The notes: generated by a model from the sequence alone, not told the origin. DNA of 64,000 nucleotides from Verrucomicrobiota bacterium (GCA_028293545.1 JAQGOP010000043.1:127651-191650), one strand, 5' to 3'; shown: positions 26,301 through 33,871, counted from the first letter of the stretch. Translations and numbers: made by a program.

Positions 26301-26837
26301 GAGCGCACGTAGTTTGCGACGCATGATTCCGGTCGCGGAAGTCTGGTACCAGACGATGAAACCAAGGATGACCGCGATGATGGCAGCCGCGGCAATCGCT
26401 TTCATTTCCGTGGCGCGCGCCGCAGCTGCGGTGGTCAGCGGGTCAACGAGAGAAAGAATGGGATTTTCAGAGACGACGGCGCTTGGGGGCGCAGCGACGG
26501 CCAGAGGAGTGGGGGCCGGCGGTGGGGCTTCCTGCAGAACTGCCACTAGCGCCTGAGTCGGATGAATCGGCCGCAACGTAATACCTAAGGAACGACTATC
26601 CGGAATCGGTGCCGGTGGGGAATTCTGCGCCATGCCCGGTGCTGGGGGAAGTGGCGTATTTGCAGTCACTGCAGTGGGAGCCGCAACTTCGTTTGCGACC
26701 GGATTCGAAACCGCGGCCGGCGGAAGTATAGCCGTTGCGCGCACCACTTTCGGTTTTGGCGCGGGGCCCGTTTTGTCGGTTTCGCAACCGGCGACAACGA
26801 GTGCGACCAACATCAATGCAGTGGGGTAAAGACGCAT
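23361..26837 (-). CDS. TerB-N / TerB / TerB-C protein with lipobox and membrane anchor
   Basis: A 1158-residue protein and the first gene of the coupled trio. The N-terminus is a lipoprotein-like signal (LMLVALVVAGC, Cys 18) and a Pro/Ala-rich linker. A membrane helix follows at about 146-165 (AIAAAAIIAVILGFIVWY), then a helical stretch with a helix-hairpin-helix-like motif (RLRGIGPDSATRL, near 259-270). A TerB-N region starts near 485, containing YLQWIADGKADPAADVGYVFLYFYGLERR (559-588). A TerB helical domain around 900-1010 (FGFASLLLQLASAVASADRDFSEPE), then TerB-C to the end (DSAHAELLAVVLGRAQWTRGEFEEIC, LIEGEDPLDV). TerB domains are known from tellurite/phage-resistance clusters. The membrane-anchored N-terminus is unusual and would tether a BrxD-helicase complex to the envelope. 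Confidence 0.82.
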   Translation of the reverse strand: MRLYPTALMLVALVVAGCETDKTGPAPKPKVVRATAILPPAAVSNPVANEVAAPTAVTANTPLPPAPGMAQNSPPAPIPDSRSLGITLRPIHPTQALVAVLQEAPPPAPTPLAVAAPPSAVVSENPILSLVDPLTTAAAARATEMKAIAAAAIIAVILGFIVWYQTSATGIMRRKLRALGRSFDELEARIQEQILSMRTAARQAGEAYIAAMRKRYLQSVSLDDIRKLAPGARMQPLRDMGIMNLLACQGWSAPQFERLRGIGPDSATRLAAACSSLTKSAYRQPIPHPVLDDTDAAGKQLFARIFLQHINHETLKPARAALEAASGAFKSEWIQIRDQTGFLTWIFKSQTRDPLRAAIEHAQRLQSRMATGSDWGLAFSQATARLTEALALVRLPISPSNLSAHVIAQSGKYQAAFDELLGPSLMGASVPPNISMPAEEPIHVQSTAAPARTYQITGRPSFKIDVSLSQSSVQQAPTFSATSAECWIPMGRTTSVGGFKLTGGLLYVGQDLGAIHGRSLEPALIDPELPLNLAAANPRQRMLNYWSNYSEAEPTARASYLQWIADGKADPAADVGYVFLYFYGLERRALSDPTNDPSAVSDREHIIAEVKRLRAIFATNRSFNKYSGDFLNYVETLHAIDSGFDSTAAPPAVERYQLSFELRRKLGKFAVDGEPLPANWAYAWYYSDPRTRLLAAAERCPDHFKSLFTHEYQRRYGEGLLLPANKTRLKITYRAASASFGEFLAQAVDLPDVSVLTASYAKLDEVATACFEQLDGYSRFVARNRDQPDSWESRLLLPPVLWPESLRTELETFMRSSRQSGIPATHPLRSLMAIFEHTLAPTRAQYVALAQALGTLKIGIEPSLQFTKEVPGIDDPIALFPVEGTPELGRGFGFASLLLQLASAVASADRDFSEPEIRRLQEELQKTPEVEPAGRQRLLARMAVNRLKSPSTNGLKAAIAPLSAGIRAQVADFLLTVVYADGLVDPAEVRIMEKIYTLLALDSSMLYSRLHGLAAIPTTTPSPAPAQRSGPLKLDMEKVARLRASSDQVSQRVAAIYVEDTPAVVEQPKEFAAANRPDSPPLGLLGLDSAHAELLAVVLGRAQWTRGEFEEICTDKGLMTDGAIERINDAAFTQYNQPLIEGEDPLDVGVHLLKETAA

Positions 26838-27255
26838 GCGGAAGGTTAGGTGCTACGACGTGTCGGTTAGTGGACCATCGCCTCCGCATTCCCCGGCGGC
26901 ATATAGAGGATGAAGATGTTCCGCATGGGGCGCTGCGGTCAGTCATGCTCCAAGGCTTGGTGGGGGACAAGCGGCTTTGTCACTGCAGGCGCATTTCACC
27001 GTGAAGAGGTCAACGGTACCGAGCCACATTGTCCTTGGTCAGAGGAACGGCCGCAGGGGTAGATTTTCGCGTGCGCTACTGGTGGGTCAGCCAAAACCAA
27101 ACCTACCGGCAAGAAACCGAAGGTGGCTACCTTTGGTCTCCGAACGCAATCGCGATGGAGGTATAGCCGTTAGTTAGGAGAACGATTCACATTCGACGGC
27201 GGAGCGGCGGAGGGCTCACGTTTCGAATCTCTGCGGCTCAGTAGCGAGAAAACGG
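26838..27255. other. Gap upstream of the TerB operon, no gene seen
   Basis: 418 bp between the divergent TerB operon and the RHS fragment. It should contain the operon promoter (minus strand, just above 26837). No intact ORF or clear repeat is visible, and the mixed composition suggests eroded sequence. Confidence 0.4.
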
Positions 27256-27798
27256 GTGCACCCGAATGAAGACGTATTCCGCGAGGGGAGATCAGATCTC
27301 CCGGATTTCGCTGGCACGTTCGCGTTCGTTTTCAGGGCGTGGTATTTCTCTCCAACGGGGCGTATCGCCGTCTACACCGAACGCGGGGTGACGTCGGACA
27401 TCCGTTACTTCCATACGGACGGATTGGGCTCTCTGACGGCGGTGTCGAACGAATACGGCCTCGTGGCAAAGCGGTTCGCCTTCGATGCCTGGGGAAAACG
27501 GCTTGTCCTTCCGACCAACGCACCGGGGCCAGGGGTGCTGGCGACATCAGCTAATATCGATGGCTATACGCGTGGTTTCACGGATCACGAGCAACTCGAC
27601 GACCTCGGACTCGTGCACATGCACGGGCGGATCTATGATCTAGTTTTAGGACGGTTTCTCTCCGCCGATTCGAATCTGGATAGCGACAACGATCCGCAGG
27701 CGTTCAACCGCTATGCCTGGAATGCCTTCCCCAAGCTGCGTCGCGGCTCCAACGAGGCGGCGGCCTTGCTTGCTCAAAACCCGATCCGTCACTACTAA
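27256..27798 (+). pseudogene. Orphan RHS-repeat C-terminal fragment
   Basis: About 180 codons encode only the end of an RHS/YD-repeat protein: DIRYFHTDGLGSLTAVSNEYG, the core RFAFDAWGKR, then GLVHMHGRIYDLVLGRFLSADSN and QAFNRYAW. A normal RHS protein has over 1000 residues upstream and carries on past NRYSYVLNNPL into a variable toxin tip. Here the conserved part is cut on the 5' side (the putative GTG at 27256 precedes unrelated residues), and after NRYAWNAF only 20 residues follow. It is therefore a truncated remnant, perhaps a displaced RHS cassette, and not a working toxin. Confidence 0.7.
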
Positions 27799-27847
27799 GC
27801 ATTGAATCTACTGAAGACAGTCGGTAGCAAGTCGGTCTTTAACTTTG

Positions 27848-28372
27848 ATGCCTATGTTCGCCAAAATCCTTAGATATCTGGCTGCACTTGCCGCGGGCGC
27901 AGTATTGGCTTGCGGGAAGGGTAATGCGGCTCACGACAGCGAAGGTATTGTAAGCGAGATCCGGATTGATGGATACCGAACATTGTTCGCGTTTCCGCTG
28001 CTTGATTTGGAGGCGATGGGAAAGGAATACTTCGTGAGCACTCTGCACGGCCTGAAGATCGAGCGCATTGTCGTTGATGGGGTCACACTTCCTCCGCCCG
28101 AGAAGCGTATCTATGTGGACGAAGGCCTGCGCGAAGTGATCCGTTGCGGAGGAACCGTGCAGATTTACCAGGTCGTACACGGCGACCAGTTGGTCTTTGC
28201 CGAGCACTTAGGGCCCGATGCGGACACAACTGTCTATCGTGGTTATGAAATCATAGAGAACTACCGTTCGCTCTCGATCACTTACCGGATCCGCTATCCT
28301 GACATGAGCCTAGGACCGCTCAGCACCCTCCGTGTGCTCCGCGGAAAGCCGCCCCTTCCGGCGCGGAAATAG
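27848..28372 (+). CDS. Putative lipoprotein of unknown function downstream of RHS remnant
   Basis: A 174-residue protein with an N-terminal hydrophobic segment ending in a lipobox-like VLACGKG (signal peptide from MPMFAKILRYLAALAAGA). The mature part is beta-rich with several Tyr/Ile strands (VYRGYEIIENYRSLSITYRIRYPD). I do not recognise a family. It lies 49 bp after the RHS C-terminal remnant, where RHS loci usually keep the immunity gene for the last toxin tip. A periplasmic immunity or orphan role is possible but unproven. The start could also be the second ATG at 27854. Confidence 0.6.
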   Translation: MPMFAKILRYLAALAAGAVLACGKGNAAHDSEGIVSEIRIDGYRTLFAFPLLDLEAMGKEYFVSTLHGLKIERIVVDGVTLPPPEKRIYVDEGLREVIRCGGTVQIYQVVHGDQLVFAEHLGPDADTTVYRGYEIIENYRSLSITYRIRYPDMSLGPLSTLRVLRGKPPLPARK

Positions 28373-28516
28373 TCCGGCACGGGCGAAGCCTCCACCGTTC
28401 TTTGCCCTATGCGGGTCGATCGTTGCCTGATCGCACGGAGCGCGAATCCAAATACCGGCGGCACCGTAATTCTCATCGTAAGGAGTTTGGAGTCGCGTGG
28501 TTTCTAGGCGTTGGCC

Positions 28517-28744
28517 TTAATGGCGGCCCGCTGCCGTCCCCGGCTGGCGTGAGGCAAGGTCTTCCGCGCGAGCAGCGATTTCGCGTTTCCGCTTCGGATC
28601 AAGCCCCGAAATCCTCCCGCTTCTCGGACTCAGGTATGCGTTTGCCTCATTGAAAAGCTGGCGGAGCCGAGCGTCGGTTTCCTTGGAAATCTTGGCCCCA
28701 CTCCTTGACCTCCGAAAAGATCCCGGGGTTCGATTCGCGTCCAT
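28517..28744 (-). CDS. Possible small ORF or gene remnant
   Basis: A 75-codon minus-strand frame with coding-like composition in its last 60 residues (ISKETDARLRQLFNEANAYL, GLDPKRKREIAARAEDLA), which look like two amphipathic helices. The first residues derive from the interspersed GCGAATGGACGCGAAT repeat, so the true 5' end may have been lost. No family is recognised. The rest of the gap 28373-28810 holds only the repeat arm at about 28733-28752. Confidence 0.3.
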   Translation of the reverse strand: MDANRTPGSFRRSRSGAKISKETDARLRQLFNEANAYLSPRSGRISGLDPKRKREIAARAEDLASRQPGTAAGRH

Positions 28745-28810
28745 TCGCGGTTCAAACTCTCCCGTGTAAATTGCTGTGCGGTCGTGGGGATTTTGCCCAG
28801 TGTATTTTTC

Positions 28811-29773
28811 ATGCCGCTCGACCTTACTGCCATTCGCGAAGCGCATGACCGGATCCGTCCGCATATTCACCGCACGCCGGTGATGACCAGCGGTTCGCTC
28901 GATGCGCTTTGTGGCGGTTCGCTGTTTTTCAAATGCGAGAACTTCCAGAAGGTTGGCGCGTTCAAGGCGCGGGGCGCCGCCAATGCGGTTTTTTCTTTGT
29001 CGACCGAGCAAGCGGCGCACGGCGTGGCGACGCATTCCTCCGGCAACCACGCCGCGGCCCTCGCGCGCGCGGCCCGGATTCGCGGGATCGCAGCCTATAT
29101 CGTCATGCCGTCCAATTCGGCGAAATCGAAGATCCGCAACGTCGAGGCCTACGGCGGTCGCATCACTTTCTGCGAACCCAACCAAAAAGCGCGCGAGGAA
29201 ACGTGTGCGCGGATTGTCGCCGAAACCGGCGCCGCGATGGTGCATCCGTTCACTGACGAGTGCGTGATGGCTGGCCAGGGCACGGCGGTGATCGAGCTGA
29301 TGGAAGAAGTCCCCAACCTCGACGTAGTGCTCTGCCCGGTCGGCGGCGGTGGATTGCTGGCGGGCACGGCGATCGCGGCGTAGGCGCTGCGACCGTCAAT
29401 GAAAGTGATCGCAGTTGAACCCGCCGAAGCGGCGGACGCCGCAAAGTCTTTCCGCGCCGGTCACATTGTCCCGCTCGATCACACCGCCACGATTGCCGAC
29501 GGGCTGCGCACGACGGTGGGCGAACCCAATTTTGCCGTGATGCAGCGCGCGGTGGACGATGTCGTCACCGTGAGCGAAGCCGCCATCGTCGACGCCATGC
29601 GCCGGATCTGGGAAACGCTGAAGATCGTGATCGAGCCGTCGGCGGCGGTGCCGTACGCCGCGATCCTTGACGGCCGGTACTTGGTGGCGGGACGCCGCGC
29701 CGGCGTGATTCTTACGGGCGGAAATGTCGATTTGGATGCGCTGCCGTGGATGACGGAAAAGCCCCAAGCTTGA
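28811..29773 (+). pseudogene. Serine/threonine dehydratase (PLP), interrupted by one in-frame TAG
   Basis: Ignoring one codon, the frame encodes a 320-residue fold-type II PLP enzyme of the threonine dehydratase / serine racemase family, the usual length. The PLP lysine is in ENFQKVGAFKARGAAN, the Asn site in SSGNHAAALARAA, and the glycine loop in PVGGGGLLAGTAIAA. At 29381-29383 the codon following GTAIAA is TAG; relatives usually have Lys there (AAK-ALRPS). The downstream part, ALRPSMKVIAVEPAEAADA to the end, continues in the same frame with full similarity, including ILTGGNVDL. A single A-to-T change (AAG to TAG) explains it. It is either a recent pseudogene, a strain polymorphism, a sequencing error or a read-through site. 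Confidence 0.85.
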
Positions 29774-29779
29774 CGAAGA

Positions 29780-29841
29780 GAAAAGCTCCAATGAGCCACC
29801 GGTGTTTCAACGGAGCTTGGAAGTTGGAGCTTGGAGCTTTT
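29780..29841. terminator. Palindrome with T-run at converging gene ends
   Basis: AAAAGCTCCAA on the left pairs with TTGGAGCTTTTTT on the right across a short spacer, giving a stem followed by T6 on the plus strand and by T-rich sequence on the minus strand. It sits between the dehydratase and the glycosylase, which converge. It also contains the repeat unit CAAGCTCCAACTTCC, read in the glycosylase as its last residues (KLQAPTSKL). Confidence 0.6.
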
Positions 29842-30766
29842 TTCCCGCTCGTTCCCACGAAAACAGATACTGCTGCGCCAAACCGGCGAGCGGGCCGAAG
29901 TGGGTGCGGCCGAAATGAGCGACTTGTGCGGGCTTCCAGTTTTCCAGGCCGTAACGCTTGGCCATCGCCTTGATGATCCAGGTGTCGACGGGGAACGCCT
30001 CGAGTTTCCCCGCGCCAAAAAGCAGCACGCAGTCCGCGACTTTTTCTCCGACGCCGGGAAGCGAGCAGAGCCGCGCCTTTGCCTCGGGGTAGGGGAGTAG
30101 CTCGGTCGCCTCGAGCCAGCCGGGATGCGCCGCGAGGAAGTGCGAGGTCTGATGAATGTAGCGCGCACGAAAACCGAGCTGGCACGCCCGCAGGTCGGCT
30201 TCGGGAATTTCGGCGATCTCCATCCAAGTGGGTAAACGCCAGCCGAGCGAGGCGGGCAGCGCGGCGAGTGCATCCGGCGCGAGGAGCGGCGCGCCGTGTT
30301 TCTCGGCGAGGAGCGCGACCATCTGCTTGATCTGGACAATCTGCTTCGTGGCGCTGCACAGGAAGCAGAGCAGGGTGTCGCCAAACGGCTGGCGGAGAAT
30401 CCGCAGCCCGGGAAATTCCGCGAGGCAGCGCGCGAGATGCGCGTCGCTGCGCCAGGGGAGCGAATCGGTGAGTTCGGCCAGCTCGCGCGCGCCGTTGAAG
30501 TAGAGCGCAAGCGCCGGGCCGGTCGCCTCCGTGCGGCCCGCCGGAGCGGACCAGCGCAGGGTGCCGCCGGCATCGAGCGACAGCCGCGCGAGGTGAGGGC
30601 CAAACGTCCCGACCCAAACCTCAGGTTCGGCACGGTGCCAGCGGAACGCCTGGCCGCCGTCGAGCGTTTCCGCGAGGACGTCGGAATTCAGCCGCGGCGC
30701 ACCGGCGAGCGCCTGCCAGTCCGACCAGGCGACGGGCTGGAGCCTTACTTCGCGGGTTTTTCCCAC
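29807..30766 (-). CDS. OGG1-type 8-oxoguanine DNA glycosylase
   Basis: A HhH-GPD base-excision repair glycosylase of about 319 residues that removes oxidised guanine from DNA. The N-terminal OGG_N domain shows ETLDGGQAFRWHR. The HhH-GPD core shows LCSLPGVGEKVADCVLLFG, with the catalytic Lys of the K-VADC motif, and EAFPVDTWIIKAM with the conserved Asp. Eukaryote-like OGG1 of this form is found in several bacterial phyla. The GTG at 30766 (22-bp overlap with the preceding gene) is a reasonable start; an ATG at 30826 would overlap by 82 bp. The last residues (KLQAPTSKLR) are encoded by an interspersed repeat, so the C-terminus has been altered by repeat insertion. Confidence 0.88.
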   Translation of the reverse strand: MGKTREVRLQPVAWSDWQALAGAPRLNSDVLAETLDGGQAFRWHRAEPEVWVGTFGPHLARLSLDAGGTLRWSAPAGRTEATGPALALYFNGARELAELTDSLPWRSDAHLARCLAEFPGLRILRQPFGDTLLCFLCSATKQIVQIKQMVALLAEKHGAPLLAPDALAALPASLGWRLPTWMEIAEIPEADLRACQLGFRARYIHQTSHFLAAHPGWLEATELLPYPEAKARLCSLPGVGEKVADCVLLFGAGKLEAFPVDTWIIKAMAKRYGLENWKPAQVAHFGRTHFGPLAGLAQQYLFSWERAGKKLQAPTSKLR

Positions 30767-31215
30767 AGGAAACTTTTGCTGGTCGCGAGCGTGGTGCCGT
30801 CGGTCGAGACGACTTCCAGTTTCCACGCCACCGGCCGCGCTTTATTTCCCGGCCAGTCCTTGCCCGTGAGGCCGAGGTTGTAGACGGTTTCGCCGCGCGG
30901 AAGGGGGACTGGGAAGGTGTACTGGCGAACCTGCGGCGCGTCGGGCCGGATGACCGAGAGCACCATTTTTGCCGCGGGTTGCTCGCCGGCGTTGTTGCGC
31001 ACGCGGGTGACGAAATAAAAGCCCGCGCGATTTTCCACCTGGCTGCGGCGCACGGTTTCGCGGCCGGTGTTTTCCTTGCCGGTGAAGTATTCGGAAATGC
31101 GATCGAAGGATTCCGCGTCGCGCCACTCCGGCCACACGCGCACGAAATCCACGTCGGCGGCGTGCGCCACCGCGAACGAACCGAGCAGGAAGGCGAGGAT
31201 GAGGACAAAACGCAT
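30745..31215 (-). CDS. Conserved secreted protein, unknown function
   Basis: A 156-residue exported protein with a clear signal peptide (MRFVLILAFLLGSFAVAHAA). The mature part, DVDFVRVWPEWRDAESFDRISEYFTG, then a beta-sandwich-like region (FYFVTRVRNNAGEQPAAKMVLSVIRPDAPQ, TYNFPVPLPRGETVYNLGLTGKDWPG-like), reads as a small periplasmic beta protein. The family is not recognised. It overlaps the glycosylase gene downstream, so the two are probably co-transcribed despite the functional difference. The start at 31215 is chosen because it gives the signal peptide; upstream in-frame sequence is repeat-derived. Confidence 0.7.
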   Translation of the reverse strand: MRFVLILAFLLGSFAVAHAADVDFVRVWPEWRDAESFDRISEYFTGKENTGRETVRRSQVENRAGFYFVTRVRNNAGEQPAAKMVLSVIRPDAPQVRQYTFPVPLPRGETVYNLGLTGKDWPGNKARPVAWKLEVVSTDGTTLATSKSFLWEKPAK

Positions 31216-31275
31216 CGGCAGGGAAATTGGGGGAGCGGGCGCAGGGTTGGGAGACTTATTTTGGCGCCGCGCGAG

Positions 31276-31299
31276 GTGGAGCGACTTCTCCGCAAGGCG
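31276..31299. repeat. Short interspersed motif (GTGGAGCGACTTCTCCGC)
   Basis: A copy of the motif also seen at 2771-2794 and, inverted, at about 16289-16311. It lies upstream of the secreted protein gene in the 31216-31384 gap, where no gene is present. Confidence 0.5.
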
Positions 31300-31384
31300 C
31301 GGTTTGATTCGGCGCACGATAAAAACGCGGGACGGGCGGGCTCAACGCGTTCCAGCGAGTGCGAACTAAAACGTCTTGGCTGCT

Positions 31385-32995
31385 TTAGCGTTTCAGCTCG
31401 ACCAGCTGGTAGCGGTGGATGCCCAACGGCGAGGGCTCCCAGTGTTTGACGGCGGGGTGGATCAGGTAGGTGCGCGAGCCGTAGACGACGGGTGCGATCG
31501 GCGCGTCGGCGAGCAGCAGCGTCTCGGCTTTTTGAAGAAGGGCGTAACGCGCGGCGGGTTCGGCGGTGTGGTCGGCTTCGTCGATCAGGCGGTCGTACGC
31601 CGCGTTGCTGTAACCAGTCCAGTTGTTGCCGTTGCCGGTGACGAAGATGCCGAGGAACGTGATCGGGTCGGCGAAGTCCGCGGTCCAAGCCATCAGGCCG
31701 AGCGTGTGGCTCAGCGTCTGCTGGTTCTGAAGCCAGGTCTTTTGTTCATAGGGCTCGATCGTGATGTGCACCCCGAGCTCGCGGTCCCACATGGCTTGGA
31801 TCGTCTCGGCTTCCTTCGGAGTCTTGTCGTCGTTGAGAACCTGCATCGCGAGCGGCGGCAATCCGCGCCCGCCGGGAAAACCTGCTTCCGCGAGCAGCGC
31901 GCGCGCCGCCGCGTAGTCCACGCCCTGTCCCGTCGGCGCCACATAGCCGCCGCAGCCGGGCGGCGTGACCGCGGAGGCCGGCTGGCGCGCGCGGTTGAAG
32001 ACGCTCGATGAAATGGCCGCGCGGTCGATCGCGAGCGACAGCGCGCGCCTGACCTTCGGGTTCGTGAACGGCGCTTTCGTGGTGTTGAAATTGACGTAGC
32101 TCAGGAAGAGCAGCGGATCCATGCGCAGCCGGTCCGGGGCGTCTTTCTGGTAAACGGGAATTTTCGAAGCCGGCAGGCCATAGGTGATGTGAACCTGGCC
32201 CGCGCGAAAATTGAGCTCCTCGGTTTCGGTTTTCTCGGTGGGAAAAAAGACCACGCGTTCGAGCTGGTTGTGCGCGGCGTCCCAGTAACCGGGGTTTTTT
32301 GAAACGACCAGGCGCGCGTTCGGCCGCCATTCGGCGAGTTGGAACGCGCCGTTGCTCACGAGGTTGCCGGGTCGCGTCCATTGCGTGTCGCGATCCTGCA
32401 TGCGGCCATACTTCTCGATCGTCGCCCGGTGCACGGGCATCCAGGTGCTGTGCGCGGCGAGGGAAAGCAGGTACGGTGTCGGGCGTTCGAGGGTGAGGCG
32501 AATCGTGGTAGGGTTGACGACCGCGACACCGACCTCGGAAAATTGCGTGACCTTGCCGGTGTTGAAGTCCTCGGCGTGCTTGATCGGGTAGAGCATGTAC
32601 GAATACACGGAGCCGAGCGCGGGGGTGAGGATGCGCTGGAATGAATACGCGAAGTCGTCGGCGGTGACGGGATCGCCGTTCGACCAGCGCGAATTTGCGC
32701 GCAGGTGGAACGTGTAGGTCAGGCCGTCCGGCGAGAGGTCCCAGCTTTCGGCCATGCCGGGCCGGGGCTGCGAGGTTTTTTCGTCGAGGACGGTGAGACC
32801 CTCGAACAGCGCGATCGCGATGTTCATGTCGGTCGCGGCGTTGAGAAGGTTGGGATCGAGCGTGGCGGGCTCGTTCTGGTTTCCGACCAAGAGCGTGTGG
32901 GTGCGGATGCCTTCGTCGGCGGGCGTCTCGCGCTTCGCGCAACCGGCGGCGGTGCAGAGGACGGCAAGCACGACTGGAAGCAGGCGGGAGCGCAT
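31385..32995 (-). CDS. oppA: Oligopeptide ABC transporter substrate-binding lipoprotein (OppA-like)
   Basis: A 536-residue family 5 extracellular solute-binding protein. The start at 32995 gives a lipoprotein signal (LPVVLAVLCTAAGC, lipobox AAGC). Family motifs are NEPATLDPNLLNAATDMNIAIALFEGL, SWDLSPDGLTYTFHLR, WSNGDPVTADDFAYSFQRILTP and YVNFNTTKAPFTNPKVRRALSLAIDR. These proteins capture oligopeptides (or murein peptides) for uptake. The expected OppB, C, D and F genes are not adjacent, so the permease must be elsewhere or the protein serves as a stand-alone receptor. It is divergent from the GYF/RDD gene, 110 bp away. Confidence 0.92.
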   Translation of the reverse strand: MRSRLLPVVLAVLCTAAGCAKRETPADEGIRTHTLLVGNQNEPATLDPNLLNAATDMNIAIALFEGLTVLDEKTSQPRPGMAESWDLSPDGLTYTFHLRANSRWSNGDPVTADDFAYSFQRILTPALGSVYSYMLYPIKHAEDFNTGKVTQFSEVGVAVVNPTTIRLTLERPTPYLLSLAAHSTWMPVHRATIEKYGRMQDRDTQWTRPGNLVSNGAFQLAEWRPNARLVVSKNPGYWDAAHNQLERVVFFPTEKTETEELNFRAGQVHITYGLPASKIPVYQKDAPDRLRMDPLLFLSYVNFNTTKAPFTNPKVRRALSLAIDRAAISSSVFNRARQPASAVTPPGCGGYVAPTGQGVDYAAARALLAEAGFPGGRGLPPLAMQVLNDDKTPKEAETIQAMWDRELGVHITIEPYEQKTWLQNQQTLSHTLGLMAWTADFADPITFLGIFVTGNGNNWTGYSNAAYDRLIDEADHTAEPAARYALLQKAETLLLADAPIAPVVYGSRTYLIHPAVKHWEPSPLGIHRYQLVELKR

Positions 32996-33105
32996 GCGGC
33001 TCACCATGCACACGCGGCGTTGCCTGCCAAGTTTGGGGTGTGCGCCGGACGTATTTCGTTGCTTCGGGTTCCGGGCATGCGTTTCAAAGATCGCGCAACC
33101 CCACC

Positions 33106-33864
33106 ATGCAATGGTACTACTCGATTAACGGGCAGCGGCTAGGTCCGGTCCCGGAGGCGGAATTTGAGCGGATGGTGCGCGATGGGATGATCAGGCCCGA
33201 AACGCTGGTATGGCGCCAGGGAATGAAGGAGTGGCAGGCCTATTCCACGACCCAACCCATCGCGGGCGAGGGCGAGGAGACCGAAACCTGCGCGGTCAGC
33301 GGAAAACGTTACCCGAAGCGGGAGATGATCCAGTTCGAAGGGAAATGGATCAGCGCGGAACACCGCGACGAATTTTTCCAGCGGCTGCGCGAGGGCGTCG
33401 GACAGCCGATGGACTTCACCTACGGGAACGTGGGCCGTCGGTTCTGCGCCAAGCTCATCGATGGGATCATTGGCGGCGTCATTGGGGTGAGCCTCAACAT
33501 GATCGTCGCGATGTTTGTCTTTGGTTCGGCCAATTACTTTCCTCGGGCGGCGCAGGGTTATTCGGCGCAGAAACAATTGCTCTTCCAAGTGATCACGACG
33601 CCGTTGGGCATCCTCGTCGGCCTCGCTTATGCCGTGTTTTTCATTTCCCGGTTCGACGCCACTCCGGGGAAGATGGCGCTGGGGCTGAAAATCGTGCGAC
33701 CGGACGGCTCGAAGTTGTCGACGCCGCGGATCATCGGCCGCCACTTCGCCGAGTGGATCAGCGGCGCGATCCTCCTGATCGGTTACATCATGGCGGGGTT
33801 CGACGACCAGCGGCGGGCTTTGCACGATCGCATCTGCGATACCCGCGTGATCCGGGTGGGCTGA
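33106..33864 (+). CDS. GYF_2-RDD domain membrane protein
   Basis: A 252-residue protein. Residues 1-50 form a GYF_2 domain (MQWYYSINGQRLGPVPEAEFERMVRDGMI, then WRQGMKEWQAY). A short linker contains ETCAVSGKRYPKREM, a small zinc-finger-like element common in such proteins. Then an RDD domain with about four membrane segments begins at YGNVGRRFCAKLIDGIIGGVIGV and includes RFDATPGKMALGLKIVRPDG and GRHFAEWISGAILLIGYIM. GYF_2 domains bind Pro-rich or other peptides; RDD is a membrane domain of unclear transport or anchoring role. First gene of a co-directional run that leads to MoxR. Confidence 0.85.
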   Translation: MQWYYSINGQRLGPVPEAEFERMVRDGMIRPETLVWRQGMKEWQAYSTTQPIAGEGEETETCAVSGKRYPKREMIQFEGKWISAEHRDEFFQRLREGVGQPMDFTYGNVGRRFCAKLIDGIIGGVIGVSLNMIVAMFVFGSANYFPRAAQGYSAQKQLLFQVITTPLGILVGLAYAVFFISRFDATPGKMALGLKIVRPDGSKLSTPRIIGRHFAEWISGAILLIGYIMAGFDDQRRALHDRICDTRVIRVG

Positions 33865-33871
33865 CCGCGAA

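Noticed and set aside
19749-26837. A complete BREX locus
   Set aside because: Only BrxD-like and BrxHI-like genes are present. No PglX, PglZ, BrxA, BrxB or Lon-like gene is seen within the window.
27256-27798. Functional RHS toxin
   Set aside because: It lacks the shell-forming repeats and any recognisable toxin tip.
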